43,724 nt of DNA, taken from Acidobacteria bacterium UBA2994. GTDB lineage: Bacteria; Acidobacteriota; Vicinamibacteria; Vicinamibacterales; UBA8438. This document shows positions 33,253 to 43,724 of this stretch, piece after piece (the stretch's first letter is position 1; each line of letters starts with the position of its first letter). Location: contig DEAA01000059.1 of assembly GCA_002346545.1 (NCBI GenBank), forward strand, positions 1-43,724, read 5' to 3'. Under the pieces are notes generated by a model. That model made no database searches. It had not been told where the DNA came from and saw nothing but the letters and a program-made list of their open reading frames with translations. The translations under genes were made by a program, and so were the position numbers.

Positions 33253-34134
33253 ATGCTGCCAAAGCGCTATACCTTCATCGTCGCTGACCGGTTATCCGGC
33301 TCCCTCCACCGCTTCACGGTGGCGGTGCGCCCGGTTGTCGCTATACTTGCCGCTATCCTGGCTGTCCCGATCGGCTGGACCGCGCACTCCCGCTGGTCGG
33401 CGGCAACCCATATCCAGCATCTGCAGCTCAGGAACGCCACCCTCGAACTCGAGAACGTCCGCTACCGCTCAGCGTCGGCGGAGCTGTCGAGCCGCATCGC
33501 CGCCCTGCAGCTGGCGCTCGGAGAGCTCCGCGACCAGTCCACTGTCGATCCGAGAGTCCGACGAGCCATGGGGCGTGTGTCTGAATCTTCCGAACCCCTC
33601 CGCTCCGTAGCACTCAGCACGCCCACCGAAACATTCAATCTCCTACAGGACCTGCTGAACATGCTTGACGCCGAGCTGGTCGTGGCGGAACAGAGTGTCG
33701 AAGCGCAGCAGGCGCTCGCCGCCGCGACCCCGTTCAACCTACCGTCTGATGGCCGGGTCACCGACCGCTTTGGGTATCGGATCGATCCGTTCACAGGCGA
33801 GCGCAGCTTCCACAGCGCGGTGGACATCTCGACCGGGTATGGCCAACCGGTCTACGCCACCGCCGACGGCACCGTGGTGTCGGCCGGGCGCAACGGCGCC
33901 TTCGGCAACCTGATCCGGATCGACCACGGATTCGGTCTCACCACTCGCTATGGCCACCTATCGGACTTTGCGACCACCGCCGGAGAAACCGTCGCTCGGG
34001 GCGACGTGATCGGCTACGCGGGCGCAACGGGCCGCGCCACCGGATCGCACGTGCACTACGAAGTGCTCGTCAATGGTCGCGCCATGAACCCGCTGCAACT
34101 CGGCTCGCTGGCACGGTCCCAGTCGGCCAACTGA
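33253..34134 (+). CDS. M23 family metallopeptidase with membrane anchor and coiled-coil
   Basis: 293 aa. A short cytoplasmic N-terminus is followed by a membrane segment (about 28-42), then a long helical region (50-95 and 125-155) likely to form a coiled-coil, and a C-terminal LytM domain. Zinc ligands are seen as H187 and D191 (H-S-A-V-D) and H-V-H-Y-E (His268), with His266 as the catalytic partner. All metal residues are present, so it should be an active peptidoglycan endopeptidase in the periplasm. This layout is common in proteins that open the wall during growth or division. Confidence 0.9.
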   Translation: MLPKRYTFIVADRLSGSLHRFTVAVRPVVAILAAILAVPIGWTAHSRWSAATHIQHLQLRNATLELENVRYRSASAELSSRIAALQLALGELRDQSTVDPRVRRAMGRVSESSEPLRSVALSTPTETFNLLQDLLNMLDAELVVAEQSVEAQQALAAATPFNLPSDGRVTDRFGYRIDPFTGERSFHSAVDISTGYGQPVYATADGTVVSAGRNGAFGNLIRIDHGFGLTTRYGHLSDFATTAGETVARGDVIGYAGATGRATGSHVHYEVLVNGRAMNPLQLGSLARSQSAN

Positions 34135-34163
34135 GCCCTCTCCGCACAGTGCCGTCCAGCCAT

Positions 34164-34205
34164 CGCGTCAGCATTCTTGACGCGTCCTGGACCCTTTCTT
34201 AGAAT
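34164..34205 (+). promoter_or_regulatory. secA promoter overlapped by an inverted repeat
   Basis: TTGACG (34177-34182), a 17-base spacer and TAGAAT (34200-34205) form a good promoter, with a leader of about 95 bases before the secA ATG. A 7-bp inverted repeat, CGCGTCA (34164-34170) and TGACGCG (34178-34184), covers the -35 box. It has no T-run after it, so an operator is as likely as a terminator for the upstream gene. Confidence 0.6.
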
Positions 34206-34305
34206 CGAGCTATACCCTGCGGATGGTCCTCTGTTCACCGCATCGCCGTAGTCACCTGCCCTCTCTTTCCCGGCGTCGGGCCGCCCCCCAGCCGGTTACC
34301 GTGTG

Positions 34306-37197
34306 ATGCTGCAAAACGTCCTCAAGAAGGTCTTCGGCACCCAGAACGAGCGCGATCTAAAGAAGCTGCAGCCGATGGTCGCAGCCATCAACGACCGTGA
34401 GAGTGAAATTCAGGCGCTTAGCGATCACGAACTGCAGGAACAGACGGCACAGCTCCGGGTCAGAGCCCAGGATGGAGAGTCCCTCGACGACCTAATCGTC
34501 GATGCGTTCCCGGTAGTGCGAGAGGCCGGCTGGCGGGTCTTGAAGATGCGCCATTTCGACGTCCAGCTCATCGGCGGGATGGTGCTCCATCAGGGCAAAA
34601 TCGCTGAGATGAAAACGGGCGAAGGCAAGACGCTCGTCGCCACGCTTGCCGCATATCTCAACGCGCTCAGCGGCAAAGGCGTACACGTGGTCACCGTCAA
34701 CGACTATCTGGCGCGCCGCGACGCCGAGTGGATGGGGCGACTCTATCGCTTCCTCGGCATGTCGGTCGGTGTCATCCAGCATGACATGCGTGACGCCGAC
34801 CGCCAGGCAGCCTACGCGGCCGACATCACCTACGGCACCAACAACGAATTCGGTTTCGACTATCTTCGCGACAACATGAAGTTCGACCTGTCGCAGTTCG
34901 TCCAACGTGGCCATAACTTCGCCATCGTGGACGAGGTCGACAGCATCCTGATCGACGAGGCGCGGACCCCGTTGATCATCTCGGGCCCCGCCGAGCAGTC
35001 GACCGACCTGTATTACGAGGTCGACCGCGTCATTCCTAAGCTCACGCCGGGGGCGGTGGTACAGGACAACATCAAGGCGGAGAACCGTGAGGAGCTCGAA
35101 GCGACGGGCGACTACATCAAGGACGAGAAGGCGAAGACCGTCAGCCTGACCGAAACCGGCATGGCTAAGGCGGAGAAGATACTGTCGGGCCGCCTGAACC
35201 CGGGCGGTCTCTATGACCCGGCGAACATGCCGCTGCTCCACCACGTGAACCAGGCGCTCCGCGCGCACGCATTGTTCAAGCGCGACGTACAGTACATGGT
35301 CAAGGACGGCCAGGTAGTCATCGTTGACGAATTCACGGGACGCCTGATGCCTGGTCGACGCTGGAGCGACGGACTCCATCAGGCCGTGGAGGCGAAGGAG
35401 AAGGTCAAGATCGAGCGTGAGAACCAGACACTCGCCACGGTTACCTTCCAGAACTACTTCCGCAAGTACGACAAGCTGTCTGGAATGACGGGCACGGCGG
35501 ACACCGAAGCGCCGGAGTTCGCCAAAATCTACAAACTCGACGTCATGGTGGCCCCCACGAACCGCGAGCTGATCCGGATAGAAGAACCAGACACCATCTA
35601 TAAGACCGAGCGAGAGAAGTACGACGCCATCGTCGAGGATGTGCTCGAAAAGCAGCAGCAGGGGCGTCCGGTCCTGGTCGGAACAATTTCGATCGAAAAG
35701 TCAGAAAAGCTCTCCGGACTACTCAAGCGCCGAGGCGTCAAGCACGTCGTGCTGAACGCGAAGTACCACGCGCAGGAGGCCGAGATCGTCGCCCAGGCAG
35801 GACAGAAGGGGACCGTCACCATCGCCACCAACATGGCTGGCCGTGGCACCGATATCCTCCTCGGGGGCAACGCCGAATTCATGGCACGACAACATGCCCT
35901 GGCCGAAGAGGTTGCCGACCGGCTCCCGAAGGAAGAGGCGAAGTTCGTCGACGACGAAGACTACGTCTACTTCTACCATCTGGACCATTTTTACCGAGTG
36001 CCGCGCGACGCCTGGGAACAGATCTTCACTAGGTTCACCGACCAGACATCGGTCGAGCACAACGAGGTGGTCGCTGCGGGTGGCCTACACATCATCGCCA
36101 CCGAGCGCCACGAGTCACGACGCATCGACAACCAGCTTCGAGGGCGCGCCGGTCGCCAAGGAGACCCAGGTTCATCCCGGTTCTACTTGGCCCTCGAAGA
36201 CGACCTGATGCGGATCTTCGGCTCCGACCGGATCTCGGGTCTGATGGAGCGGTTAGGCATGGAAGAGGGCGTACCCATCGAAGCCGGGATGGTTACCAAG
36301 GCCATCGAGCGAGCCCAGAAACAGGTCGAGGCGCAGAACTTCTCCGTCCGCAAGCACCTCCTTGAGTACGACGACGTGATGAATAAGCAGCGTGAGAACG
36401 TGTATACGCTGCGTCGCGAGCTCCTCGAGGGACACATCCACCTCAGCGACGAGGAGGAGGTCGACAGCCGTCAATATCTGATGACGCTGGCCGAGGACCT
36501 GGTCGACGATGCGGTCGAAACCAGCTGCGGCAAGGACATAGACCCGGAAGAGTGGGACACTGGCGCGCTCAAACAGTCGGTCGGAGAACTCGCCGGTCTG
36601 TCGGCAGAAGAGCTCGATGAGATGGAGCTCGACGACAAGAGCCCAGATGAAATGCTCGACCTGCTCTGGGGCGCGGTCAAGAGTCGCTACGAGGAGAAAG
36701 AGCAGGCGGTCGAATCCGAAGTCCTACGGCGGGTCGAACGCGACGTTATGCTCCAGATCGTCGACGCTCAGTGGAAGGACCATCTCTACAGCCTAGACCA
36801 CCTCAAGGAAGGGATCAGCCTCAGGAGCTACGCACAGAAAGACCCTCTCGTAGAATACAAACGCGAGAGCTTCGCCTTGTTCCAGGGCATGAAGGATCGG
36901 ATCGACACCGAGATGATCCGCTATCTCTGGCGACTTCGCCCGGTGGTCCAGGGCCAAGGCGACGAAATCCAGCGCCCCACCCAGCGGCCTCGGGCTCCGC
37001 TCACGCTGAACGACCCCGGTGCCACAGCGTCAGCCTTCGCCGGCGGCGGCGCCGCGGCGCGCGCACCTCAACCGGCGCGCACCGGCGGCGACGATGCCAC
37101 GGTCAAGACTATCCGTCGAGATACCCCCAAAGTGGGGCGGAACGATCCCTGTCCATGCGGCAGCGGGAAGAAATATAAGAAATGTCATGGGGCCTGA
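34306..37197 (+). CDS. secA: Preprotein translocase ATPase SecA
   Basis: 963 aa from an ATG at 34306; a GTG one codon earlier is a less likely start. It drives Sec-dependent export. Walker A M-K-T-G-E-G-K-T is at residues 102-109, [15 protein letters not shown] the Walker B region, and N-M-A-G-R-G-T-D-I the nucleotide-binding domain 2. The C-terminus is a complete SEC-C zinc motif (C949, C951, C960, H961), which binds SecB or ribosomes in other bacteria. A low-complexity Ala/Gly/Pro/Arg linker precedes it. An acidic D-D-E-D-Y-V-Y-F insertion near residue 547 is seen in several phyla. guaB starts 1 base after its stop. Confidence 0.97.
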   Translation: MLQNVLKKVFGTQNERDLKKLQPMVAAINDRESEIQALSDHELQEQTAQLRVRAQDGESLDDLIVDAFPVVREAGWRVLKMRHFDVQLIGGMVLHQGKIAEMKTGEGKTLVATLAAYLNALSGKGVHVVTVNDYLARRDAEWMGRLYRFLGMSVGVIQHDMRDADRQAAYAADITYGTNNEFGFDYLRDNMKFDLSQFVQRGHNFAIVDEVDSILIDEARTPLIISGPAEQSTDLYYEVDRVIPKLTPGAVVQDNIKAENREELEATGDYIKDEKAKTVSLTETGMAKAEKILSGRLNPGGLYDPANMPLLHHVNQALRAHALFKRDVQYMVKDGQVVIVDEFTGRLMPGRRWSDGLHQAVEAKEKVKIERENQTLATVTFQNYFRKYDKLSGMTGTADTEAPEFAKIYKLDVMVAPTNRELIRIEEPDTIYKTEREKYDAIVEDVLEKQQQGRPVLVGTISIEKSEKLSGLLKRRGVKHVVLNAKYHAQEAEIVAQAGQKGTVTIATNMAGRGTDILLGGNAEFMARQHALAEEVADRLPKEEAKFVDDEDYVYFYHLDHFYRVPRDAWEQIFTRFTDQTSVEHNEVVAAGGLHIIATERHESRRIDNQLRGRAGRQGDPGSSRFYLALEDDLMRIFGSDRISGLMERLGMEEGVPIEAGMVTKAIERAQKQVEAQNFSVRKHLLEYDDVMNKQRENVYTLRRELLEGHIHLSDEEEVDSRQYLMTLAEDLVDDAVETSCGKDIDPEEWDTGALKQSVGELAGLSAEELDEMELDDKSPDEMLDLLWGAVKSRYEEKEQAVESEVLRRVERDVMLQIVDAQWKDHLYSLDHLKEGISLRSYAQKDPLVEYKRESFALFQGMKDRIDTEMIRYLWRLRPVVQGQGDEIQRPTQRPRAPLTLNDPGATASAFAGGGAAARAPQPARTGGDDATVKTIRRDTPKVGRNDPCPCGSGKKYKKCHGA

Positions 37198-37198
37198 G

Positions 37199-38725
37199 AT
37201 GAGCGTGCAGACCGAAACCAGAGCGACTCGTTTCACGACAACGGACATCAGCGTCGCGCTGACCTTCGATGATGTCCTGCTGGTGCCACAGCACTCGGCC
37301 GTACTGCCGAGCGAGGTCGATATCTCGACCCGGGTAACGAGAAACATCTCGCTCAACGTCCCGATCATCAGCTCCGCAATGGATACCGTGACCGAGTCTC
37401 GCCTGGCCATCGCCATGGCACAACTCGGGGGGATAGGCATTATCCACAAGAACCTCTCGATCGAGGAACAAGCCTCTGAGGTCGACCGCGTCAAGCGATC
37501 CGAGAGCGGCATGATCGTTAATCCGATCACGCTCTCTCCTACCGGCCGGATCTACGAGGCGCTCGAGTTAATGGAGAAGTATCGGATATCGGGCGTTCCC
37601 ATCACCGCAGACGGCGGCACCGAGGGCAAGCTCGTTGGCATCCTGACCAATCGCGACCTCCGCTTCGAGGGCAACCTCGACCGTCCGATCGGCGACGTGA
37701 TGACCCGAGAGAACCTCATCACCGTCCCCGTAGGGACGACACTCAGCGAGGCCGAACAGATCCTGCACACCCACCGGGTCGAGAAGCTGTTGGTCGTCGA
37801 TCAGAACTTCATGTTGAAAGGCCTGATCACCGTTAAAGACATCCAGAAAATGATCACCTACCCCACCGCCTCCAAGGACGAACTTGGGCGACTGCGGGTT
37901 GGCGCCGCAGTGGGAATAGCCAAGGACACCGAGGCGCGAGCCGAGGCGTTGATCGGCGCCGGCGTCGACCTGCTGGTGGTGGATACCGCCCATGGTCACT
38001 CTGCCGGGGTCATGACAATAGTGCGGCAGCTACGGGACCGCTTCCCGAGCATCGACCTGGTCGCCGGGAACGTCGCCACCGAGGAGGGTACCGAGGCGCT
38101 TATCGACCTTGGCGTCGACGGGGTCAAGGTAGGGATCGGATCAGGGTCCATCTGCACCACCAGGATCATCGCCGGCATCGGCATGCCGATGATCTCGGCG
38201 CTGGCCGAGTGCGCCAAAGCCTCCTCCCGCCACGGCGTACCGATCATCGCCGACGGCGGCGTGCGCTACTCCGGCGACATCACCAAAGCGCTGGCCGTCG
38301 GAGCGAGCACCGTGATGATCGGCAGTCTGTTCGCTGGGACCGACGAGAGTCCGGGCGAAATGATTCTCTACCAGGGCCGCAGCTTCAAGGAGTATCGGGG
38401 CATGGGCTCGATCGGCGCAATGCGAGCCGGGAGTCGGGACCGGTATTTCCAGGAAGAATTCGACCTCGCCAGCACCGACGAGGCAGGCGAGAAGCTTGTT
38501 CCGGAAGGGATCGAAGGGCGGGTCCCGTACAAGGGCTCGGTCGGTGCCATGATCCACCAACTAGTCGGCGGCCTCCGCGCCGGCATGGGATATTGCGGAT
38601 GCGGAAGCATCCCAGACCTACATCGAGACGCCCGCCTGGTACGTATCACGCCCGCCGGCATGCGCGAGAGCCATGTCCACGACGTGGTGATCACCAAGGA
38701 AGCCCCGAACTACCGCTCTGAGTAG
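37199..38725 (+). CDS. guaB: Inosine-5'-monophosphate dehydrogenase
   Basis: 508 aa from an ATG at 37199; the frame extends upstream only as a shadow of secA. It oxidises IMP to XMP with NAD+, the committed step to GMP. The catalytic cysteine is Cys319 in [10 protein letters not shown] pair of CBS domains is inserted about residues 105-215 (I-S-G-V-P-I-T, then V-E-K-L-L-V-V-D), and the mobile flap region has M-G-S-I-G-A-M, followed by R-Y-F-Q. It begins 1 base after the secA stop, so it probably shares the secA transcript, an unusual pairing. Confidence 0.96.
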   Translation: MSVQTETRATRFTTTDISVALTFDDVLLVPQHSAVLPSEVDISTRVTRNISLNVPIISSAMDTVTESRLAIAMAQLGGIGIIHKNLSIEEQASEVDRVKRSESGMIVNPITLSPTGRIYEALELMEKYRISGVPITADGGTEGKLVGILTNRDLRFEGNLDRPIGDVMTRENLITVPVGTTLSEAEQILHTHRVEKLLVVDQNFMLKGLITVKDIQKMITYPTASKDELGRLRVGAAVGIAKDTEARAEALIGAGVDLLVVDTAHGHSAGVMTIVRQLRDRFPSIDLVAGNVATEEGTEALIDLGVDGVKVGIGSGSICTTRIIAGIGMPMISALAECAKASSRHGVPIIADGGVRYSGDITKALAVGASTVMIGSLFAGTDESPGEMILYQGRSFKEYRGMGSIGAMRAGSRDRYFQEEFDLASTDEAGEKLVPEGIEGRVPYKGSVGAMIHQLVGGLRAGMGYCGCGSIPDLHRDARLVRITPAGMRESHVHDVVITKEAPNYRSE

Positions 38726-38766
38726 GACCCCACCGGCTCTACAGTTTAGGCAGCTTCGCTTAAGCG

Positions 38767-39204
38767 TTACGCAACTTCTGGCCGCTGCGGAGTACCTGAG
38801 ACGGTTAGTTCTCGCTCCTCTTCGCCGACCACCGTCATCCTGACCGTCACCGCTCCGGGCGGCGGTTCGCGCCACCGCTCCGCCCACTCCACGCAAACGA
38901 CCGCCCCTTGCTCGCTGAGCTCGTCGAGTCCCAGGTCGTCGACCTCATCAGGCCCGAGACGGTACAGGTCCACGTGCTGGAGCCTAGCGTCGCCGTACTC
39001 CTGTATGACGACGAAGGTCGGACTGCTGACCTCGTTCGGGTCTAGTCCTCGCCCGCTTGCTACCCCGCGCACGAACGCGGTCTTGCCGGCACCAAGCTCG
39101 CCATGCAGCAGAATGACGGTCCCAGCCGCAAGCTCCCGCGCTAGCTCGGCCGCGACGCGCTCGGTCTCGGCCTCCGATCTGGTCACATGCCGCCCCGCCC
39201 TCAT
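38767..39204 (-). CDS. tsaE: tRNA threonylcarbamoyladenosine biosynthesis ATPase TsaE
   Basis: 145 aa; the start overlaps the nnr stop by 4 bases. It is the ATPase of the TsaBDE complex that makes t6A at position 37 of ANN-decoding tRNAs. The P-loop G-E-L-G-A-G-K-T is at residues 35-42 and S-S-P-T-F at about 60-64; H-V-D-L-Y-R is also family-specific. The nnr-tsaE fusion or pairing is common in bacteria. A 10-base palindrome (CGCTTAAGCG, 38757-38766) lies just after the gene, between it and guaB. Confidence 0.93.
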   Translation of the reverse strand: MRAGRHVTRSEAETERVAAELARELAAGTVILLHGELGAGKTAFVRGVASGRGLDPNEVSSPTFVVIQEYGDARLQHVDLYRLGPDEVDDLGLDELSEQGAVVCVEWAERWREPPPGAVTVRMTVVGEEERELTVSGTPQRPEVA

Positions 39205-40766
39205 CTCTCCGGCTCCGACGCCAGTGTTAACCCGACAGCCGCCGGCCCTAGCGCGAGCAACAGATCGCTCGCGATCATGCCCACCTCGCCCTGTTCATCA
39301 GCAGCAAGATCGCCTGCGGCGCCGTGAAGATACACCCCCAGCGCACAAGCCGTTTCCAGGTCACCGGTTTGCGCTATCCAGGCCGCGATCACACCAGTCA
39401 ACACGTCGCCGGTACCGCCCGTCGCCATCCCGGGATTACCCGTCACGTTGATCCACACTCGACCGTAAGGTGTCGCCACCACCGTCCGCGCCCCTTTGAG
39501 CACCACGAAGATGCCGGCATCGGCCGCCAGCCGCCTGGCCACTCCAAGTCGATCCGCCTGCACATCCTCCACCGAGGCTCCTATCAGTCGTGCCATCTCA
39601 CCCGGATGCGGAGTGATCACTAGCGGCCGGGAAACCGGACGCCGAAGCCAACCGTCGCCCAGTGCGTTCAACCCGTCCGCGTCTAGCACTAACGGTACGT
39701 CAGTGACCTCCAGGACCTGCTCGACGAATGCACTAACGTCGGCGGATTGCCCCAAGCCCGGACCCAGCGCGATCACGTCGGCTCGCGTACTAGCGACGGC
39801 TTGCGCCGCCGCCGGGTGCACAGTCCCGGCCTCGGTGTCGGCCAATCCGAGTGTCATGTAGTCCGGTACGTGAGCGGCCACCCCTCCCTGACAGACGCGA
39901 GGAATTCCCACCGTAACCAGCCCTGCGCCCGACCGGAGGGCGCCCATTGCTGCCAGCACGGCCGCCCCGGTCGTCCCCACCGCTCCCCCCACCACTAGCA
40001 CCCGTCCATAATCGCCCTTATGGACCTCGTCCGGACGTGGACTTATCTGCGAGGCCGCCCACTCTTGCGTAATAGCGGCACACTCTGGGCCGTCAAGCGC
40101 CTCGAGCACCGCGTCGGGAATCCCAATATCGGCCACCATCAGGTCCCCAGCGTGCGCAGCCGCAGGCGGCACCAGAAGGGCAACTTTCACCGCCCCCAGT
40201 GCTACCGTCAGGGTCGCCTCGATCGCTTCGCCGAACGGCACTCCTTCATCGGCCGAAAGCCCGGAGGGTAGGTCGATCGCAACGATCGGGACGCCGGATA
40301 GGTTGAGGTCCTCCACCATCGCCCGTGGATACCCCTCGAGCGGTCTCGTCACTCCGGCACCGAAGAGCGCGTCGACCAGGAGGTCGCAACCGAGCAATCT
40401 GCTACGGCTCGCCTCCCAGGCGTCGAGTGTTGGTGCGTCGACGACCGCGACGTCGCTCCCATCGAGCGCCGTCAGGAACGCTCTCGCATCGCCAGAGACC
40501 TCGTCTCGGGGCGCGGCGACACAGACCGTGACTCTGCCGCCCCTCTCGGCCAGCATCCTGGCCACGACGAATCCATCACCACCGTTGTTCCCCTTACCGC
40601 ACACCACCGTGATCCTGCGTCCGACCAACGTGGTGGGCAGCTGCTCTTCCATCGCCGCCACGACCTCCCGACCGGCGTTCTCCATCAATACGGCCGAGGA
40701 AATCCCCAACTCCGCGATGGCTCGACGCTCAGCCTCCCGCATCTGTGCCCCGGTCAATATCCGCAT
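39201..40766 (-). CDS. nnr: Bifunctional NAD(P)HX epimerase/dehydratase
   Basis: 521 aa from an ATG at 40766 after AGGAGGAC; the upstream frame to 40913 lies in the divergent intergenic region. It repairs hydrated NADH/NADPH. The N-terminal YjeF epimerase domain (about 1-215) has V-C-G-K-G-N-N-G-G-D-G-F and D-A-L-F-G-A-G-V. The C-terminal ADP-dependent dehydratase domain (about 230-521) has K-G-D-Y-G-R-V-L-V-V-G-G-A, T-P-H-P-G-E-M-A-R-L and G-M-A-T-G-G-T-G-D-V-L. It is co-transcribed with tsaE and divergent from the class IV aminotransferase, with a 103-base gap. Confidence 0.95.
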   Translation of the reverse strand: MRILTGAQMREAERRAIAELGISSAVLMENAGREVVAAMEEQLPTTLVGRRITVVCGKGNNGGDGFVVARMLAERGGRVTVCVAAPRDEVSGDARAFLTALDGSDVAVVDAPTLDAWEASRSRLLGCDLLVDALFGAGVTRPLEGYPRAMVEDLNLSGVPIVAIDLPSGLSADEGVPFGEAIEATLTVALGAVKVALLVPPAAAHAGDLMVADIGIPDAVLEALDGPECAAITQEWAASQISPRPDEVHKGDYGRVLVVGGAVGTTGAAVLAAMGALRSGAGLVTVGIPRVCQGGVAAHVPDYMTLGLADTEAGTVHPAAAQAVASTRADVIALGPGLGQSADVSAFVEQVLEVTDVPLVLDADGLNALGDGWLRRPVSRPLVITPHPGEMARLIGASVEDVQADRLGVARRLAADAGIFVVLKGARTVVATPYGRVWINVTGNPGMATGGTGDVLTGVIAAWIAQTGDLETACALGVYLHGAAGDLAADEQGEVGMIASDLLLALGPAAVGLTLASEPER

Positions 40767-40869
40767 CTGGTCCGTCCTCCTAGCGGCCAGCGGACCGCAG
40801 GATGCGGTATATGCTACTTTGCTGGGTGCGCTCGGTGAGCGATCGCGCTCAACCACGGACGGCACGCTC

Positions 40870-41760
40870 ATGTACCCAGTTCCCGCCACCGTCAACATAG
40901 ACGGACGAATCACCGACGCCGCCCACGCTACGGTGTCGGTCTTCGACCACGGTTTCCTGTTCGGTGACGGCGTCTACGAGACCATCCGCACCTACAACCG
41001 GATGCCGTTCTTGTTGCCTCCGCATCTGAACCGCCTGCGCGCCTCCGCGGCCAGACTCTCACTGGCAATTCCGCCCGACGACGGCGAACTCGTCCGACGT
41101 CTGAGCGACACGATGGCCAAGGTTAATGTTGAGGGCGAGGTCACACTGCGCATGCTGGTGACCCGAGGAGTCGGACCACTGAGCTACGACCCGGCGGCCT
41201 GCCCGACCCCGACCGTCGTCATCATCGCGCTCCCCCACCAGGCTCCGTCTCCCAAGGTCCACCGTGACGGCGTTCGCGTCGTCGTCGCCGGCGTGCTCCG
41301 GAACCACCCCCGCAGCGTTGACCCCAGCATCAAGTCGAACAACCTACTCAACAACGTGCTGGCGATGCAGGAGGCGATCCGGCGAGACGCTTACGAGGCG
41401 ATCCTGCTGAACCACCGCGGCGAGCTGACCGAGTGCGCGCAGTCGAATCTGTTCGCGGTCCGCGATGGGATCGTGGTAACCCCTCCGCTCGACGCCGGCC
41501 TCCTCGAAGGCGTGACTCGGAACTTCTTGTTCGAGATGGGCGCCGACCTCGGGATAGAGGTTCGCGAAAAGGTGCTGCGGGAAGCCGACCTCTCGTCGGT
41601 CGATGAGCTGTTTCTAACCAGCACCACCCGTGAGGTGGTCCCAATCGTAGAGGTGGGCGATGTCCGCATCGGCTCGGGCCGCCCGGGCCGGGTCACCGCA
41701 CGGCTACTGAGCCGGTTCCGTGAACGCGCCAACACTCTGACCCGGGCAGCCGCCGGCTAA
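40870..41760 (+). CDS. Class IV PLP aminotransferase (branched-chain or D-amino-acid type)
   Basis: 296 aa from an ATG at 40870. Fold-type IV features are [16 protein letters not shown] at residues 25-40, the PLP lysine in S-I-K-S-N-N (Lys155), Glu188 in E-C-A-Q-S-N-L-F, and L-T-S-T-T-R-E. The family includes IlvE, D-alanine aminotransferase and aminodeoxychorismate lyase, and I cannot separate them by eye. The G-D-G-V-Y-E start fits all three, so no gene symbol is given. Its TAA interlocks with the gcvP TAG on the other strand, giving a 4-base convergent overlap. Confidence 0.85.
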   Translation: MYPVPATVNIDGRITDAAHATVSVFDHGFLFGDGVYETIRTYNRMPFLLPPHLNRLRASAARLSLAIPPDDGELVRRLSDTMAKVNVEGEVTLRMLVTRGVGPLSYDPAACPTPTVVIIALPHQAPSPKVHRDGVRVVVAGVLRNHPRSVDPSIKSNNLLNNVLAMQEAIRRDAYEAILLNHRGELTECAQSNLFAVRDGIVVTPPLDAGLLEGVTRNFLFEMGADLGIEVREKVLREADLSSVDELFLTSTTREVVPIVEVGDVRIGSGRPGRVTARLLSRFRERANTLTRAAAG

Positions 41761-43724
41761 GCGCCGGCTTCGGCGTACGCCTGGACCGGTGGACAGGCAC
41801 AAACCAGGTTCCGGTCGCCGTGAGCGTCATCAATCCGACCAACAACCGGCCATACCTTATGCTGCCGCACGAACGGCAACGGAAATACCGCTTGCTCTCG
41901 ACTGTAGGGATGTGCCCACTGATCACCGACCGCCTCGGCCGCCGTGTGGGGAGCATTCTTGAGCACGTTGTCGACCGGATCTGCCACGCCGTCAACCACC
42001 GCCTGAATCTCACCTCGAATTGCAATCAACGCGTCACAGAACCGGTCTAGTTCTTCCTGCGGCTCGCTCTCGGTCGGTTCCACCATCATCGTCCCAGGCA
42101 CCGGGAACGACACGGTCGGTGCGTGAAAACCGTAGTCCATCAGCCGTTTAGCGACATCGATCTCCGCGATCCCGTGTGGCGTAAACTCTCGCAAGTCAAA
42201 GATCAGCTCGTGCGCCACCCGCCCATTCGAGCGGGTATAGAGCGCCGGGTAGTACGGCGCGAGCCTGGCCTTGATGTAATTTGCGCCGAGGATCGCGATC
42301 TCCGTAGCACGACGCATGCCGTCAGCGCCCAACATTCGCATGTATCCGTGCGAAATAAGCTGAATGCTCGCACTGCCCCAGGGAGCCGCGGCGATCGCGG
42401 GAATCGCGCGCTCCCCTCCGACCGGCACAACCGCGTGCCCGGGAAGGTAGGGAGCAAGATGGCCCCCGACGGCGATCGGTCCCATCCCGGGCCCTCCTCC
42501 ACCGTGCGGAATGGCAAACGTCTTGTGCAGATTGATATGGCACACGTCGGCGCCAATGGCGGCGGGACTGGTCACCCCAACCTGTGCGTTCATGTTCGCG
42601 CCGTCCATGTAGACCTGGCCACCATGATGATGCACGACGGCGCAGATCTCGCGAATGGCGTCCTCGAACACCCCATGCGTCGAGGGATACGTGACCATCA
42701 GCGCGCAGAGCGCGTCGGCATGAGTCTCGACCTGTCGCCTCAAATCGTCTACGTCTACGTTGCCCGCCTCATCGCACGCCACAATAACCACGCGCATTCC
42801 AGCCATCGCGGCAGTCGCCGGGTTCGTACCGTGAGCCGACGCCGGAATCAAGACCACATCACGCCGACCATCGCCCCGGTCGCGCTGGTACGCGCGGATC
42901 ACCATCAAGCCCGCAAACTCCCCCTGCGCGCCCGAATTGGGCTGCAGCGAAACCGCGTCGAACCCGGTGATCGCACAGAGAGACGACTCGAGCTCGCGAA
43001 ACAGCGTCTGGTAGCCTTCCGACAGCGCCACCGGCATGAACGGATGCATCTCGGCGTAGGCCGGCCAGGTCACCGGCAAGATCGCCGAGGCCGCGGTCAG
43101 CTTCATCGTGCAAGACCCGAGCGGAATCATGGACGTGTCCAGCCCGATGTCCCGGCTCTCAAGACGCTTCAGGTAGCGCATCATCTGGGTCTCGGACCGG
43201 TGTCGGTGAAACACCGGGTGCGTCATGAACGCTGAAGTCCGCTCCACCCTGTCCGACCATTCCGGAGCCTGATCCGGCACGTCCATCAGGACTGTCGGCG
43301 CCTTGGCGCCGAGCGCCGCCGCAAAAAGTTCCAGAATCTCGACTACGTCTGCCGCGGTCGTGACCTCGTCGAGGGCTATGCCCACGCCAGTGGCGTCAAC
43401 ATACCGAAAATGGATACCCGCCTCGGTCGCGTGGTGCCTGAGGCGCTCCACCGTCGTCTCGGCCAGAGTGACCCTGAGCGTGTCGAAGACCGTGCCATGC
43501 ACCGGGGCCGCTCCCATGGCCTCGAGCCCGTCGGCTAGTCGTCTGGCAAACCCGTGCACTCGCCGCGCAATCCCCCGCAGACCATCCGGGCCATGATAAA
43601 CACCGTAGAAGCCGGCCAAATTAGCGAGCAGCGCCTGCGCCGTGCAAATGTTCGACGTCGCGCGCTCTCTCCTGATGTGCTGTTCCCGGGTCTGCAGCGA
43701 CATCCGATAGGCCGGATCGCCATG
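41757..43724 (-). CDS. gcvP: Glycine dehydrogenase (decarboxylating), P protein, 5' end cut
   Basis: The frame runs to the window edge, and before the first in-frame ATG (43703) it still reads D-P-A-Y-R, which is conserved, so the gene starts outside. About 655 residues are visible of the usual 950 of the single-chain form. It decarboxylates glycine and passes the aminomethyl group to lipoyl-GcvH. The PLP lysine is in H-I-N-L-H-K-T-F and is followed by the G-G-G-G-P-G loop; [14 protein letters not shown] marks the second domain. The GCV P1 half is mostly missing because of the edge. No gcvH or gcvT is in the window; they may lie just beyond. Confidence 0.95.
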   Translation of the reverse strand, partial: HGDPAYRMSLQTREQHIRRERATSNICTAQALLANLAGFYGVYHGPDGLRGIARRVHGFARRLADGLEAMGAAPVHGTVFDTLRVTLAETTVERLRHHATEAGIHFRYVDATGVGIALDEVTTAADVVEILELFAAALGAKAPTVLMDVPDQAPEWSDRVERTSAFMTHPVFHRHRSETQMMRYLKRLESRDIGLDTSMIPLGSCTMKLTAASAILPVTWPAYAEMHPFMPVALSEGYQTLFRELESSLCAITGFDAVSLQPNSGAQGEFAGLMVIRAYQRDRGDGRRDVVLIPASAHGTNPATAAMAGMRVVIVACDEAGNVDVDDLRRQVETHADALCALMVTYPSTHGVFEDAIREICAVVHHHGGQVYMDGANMNAQVGVTSPAAIGADVCHINLHKTFAIPHGGGGPGMGPIAVGGHLAPYLPGHAVVPVGGERAIPAIAAAPWGSASIQLISHGYMRMLGADGMRRATEIAILGANYIKARLAPYYPALYTRSNGRVAHELIFDLREFTPHGIAEIDVAKRLMDYGFHAPTVSFPVPGTMMVEPTESEPQEELDRFCDALIAIRGEIQAVVDGVADPVDNVLKNAPHTAAEAVGDQWAHPYSREQAVFPLPFVRQHKVWPVVGRIDDAHGDRNLVCACPPVQAYAEAGA

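Noticed and set aside
42123..43235. 370-codon open frame on the plus strand
   Set aside because: Antisense to gcvP, rich in Arg and His with no fold signature; gcvP is unmistakable on the other strand.
1..43724. CRISPR arrays, tRNA or rRNA genes, insertion sequences
   Set aside because: No regularly spaced repeats, cloverleaf sequences, rRNA segments or transposase genes were recognised on either strand.

Overview
The window is high-GC DNA (a little over 60% by eye) from a Gram-negative-type bacterium. It has lipoproteins, a type II secretion / type IV pilus-like assembly cluster, periplasmic murein enzymes and a c-type cytochrome. The mix of a PilMNO-GspEF-pseudopilin cluster, a PKD/Ig lipoprotein, a cytochrome c / 'PPW' monooxygenase-like protein and an isolated microcompartment shell gene is most like Acidobacteriota (Vicinamibacteria-like). 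That placement is inference from gene content; no rRNA gene is present. The genes are tightly packed, often with 4-base ATGA or GTGA overlaps.

Layout. 1-2451 (+): a metal-binding lipoprotein (cut by the window edge) and a cytochrome/monooxygenase-like protein. 2455-2690: a decayed C-terminal piece of an amidohydrolase. 8898-2692 (-): a threonine/aspartate-family operon, hom-thrC-(LOR/SDH-domain protein)-lysC-asd. It is headed by a promoter, a short leader ORF with clustered Thr codons, and mutually exclusive antiterminator and terminator hairpins, which together look like a translation-coupled threonine attenuator. 9196-15740 (+): a divergent operon, murQ-glycosidase-like-symporter-serine hydrolase-symporter, probably for scavenging or recycling peptidoglycan amino sugars.

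15751-24533: the pseudopilus/secretion region. On the minus strand gspF-gspE-pilM-pilN-pilO is followed by a cohesin-like lipoprotein with an in-frame amber stop, two tandem GspG-like pseudopilins and, further on, a PKD/Ig lipoprotein broken by two frameshifts. A further pseudopilin lies on the plus strand. No secretin (GspD) gene is present. 24741-26494 (-): a lytic transglycosylase and an unknown lipoprotein.

26683-29244 (+): a hexameric microcompartment shell protein, an acylating aldehyde dehydrogenase with a proline-rich linker and C-terminal extension, and a MaoC-type hydratase. This looks like a satellite microcompartment locus, since no pentamer, trimer or signature enzyme is nearby. 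29372-33156 (+): an asparagine-synthetase-like ligase without the glutaminase cysteine, a radical SAM protein and a halogenase-like flavoprotein, apparently one transcription unit and a candidate uncharacterised biosynthetic pathway. 33253-43724: mostly housekeeping genes (M23 peptidase, secA, guaB, tsaE, nnr, a class IV aminotransferase, and the 3' part of gcvP).

The three items most worth a second look are the threonine attenuator, the microcompartment mini-locus and the ligase/radical SAM/flavoprotein trio.
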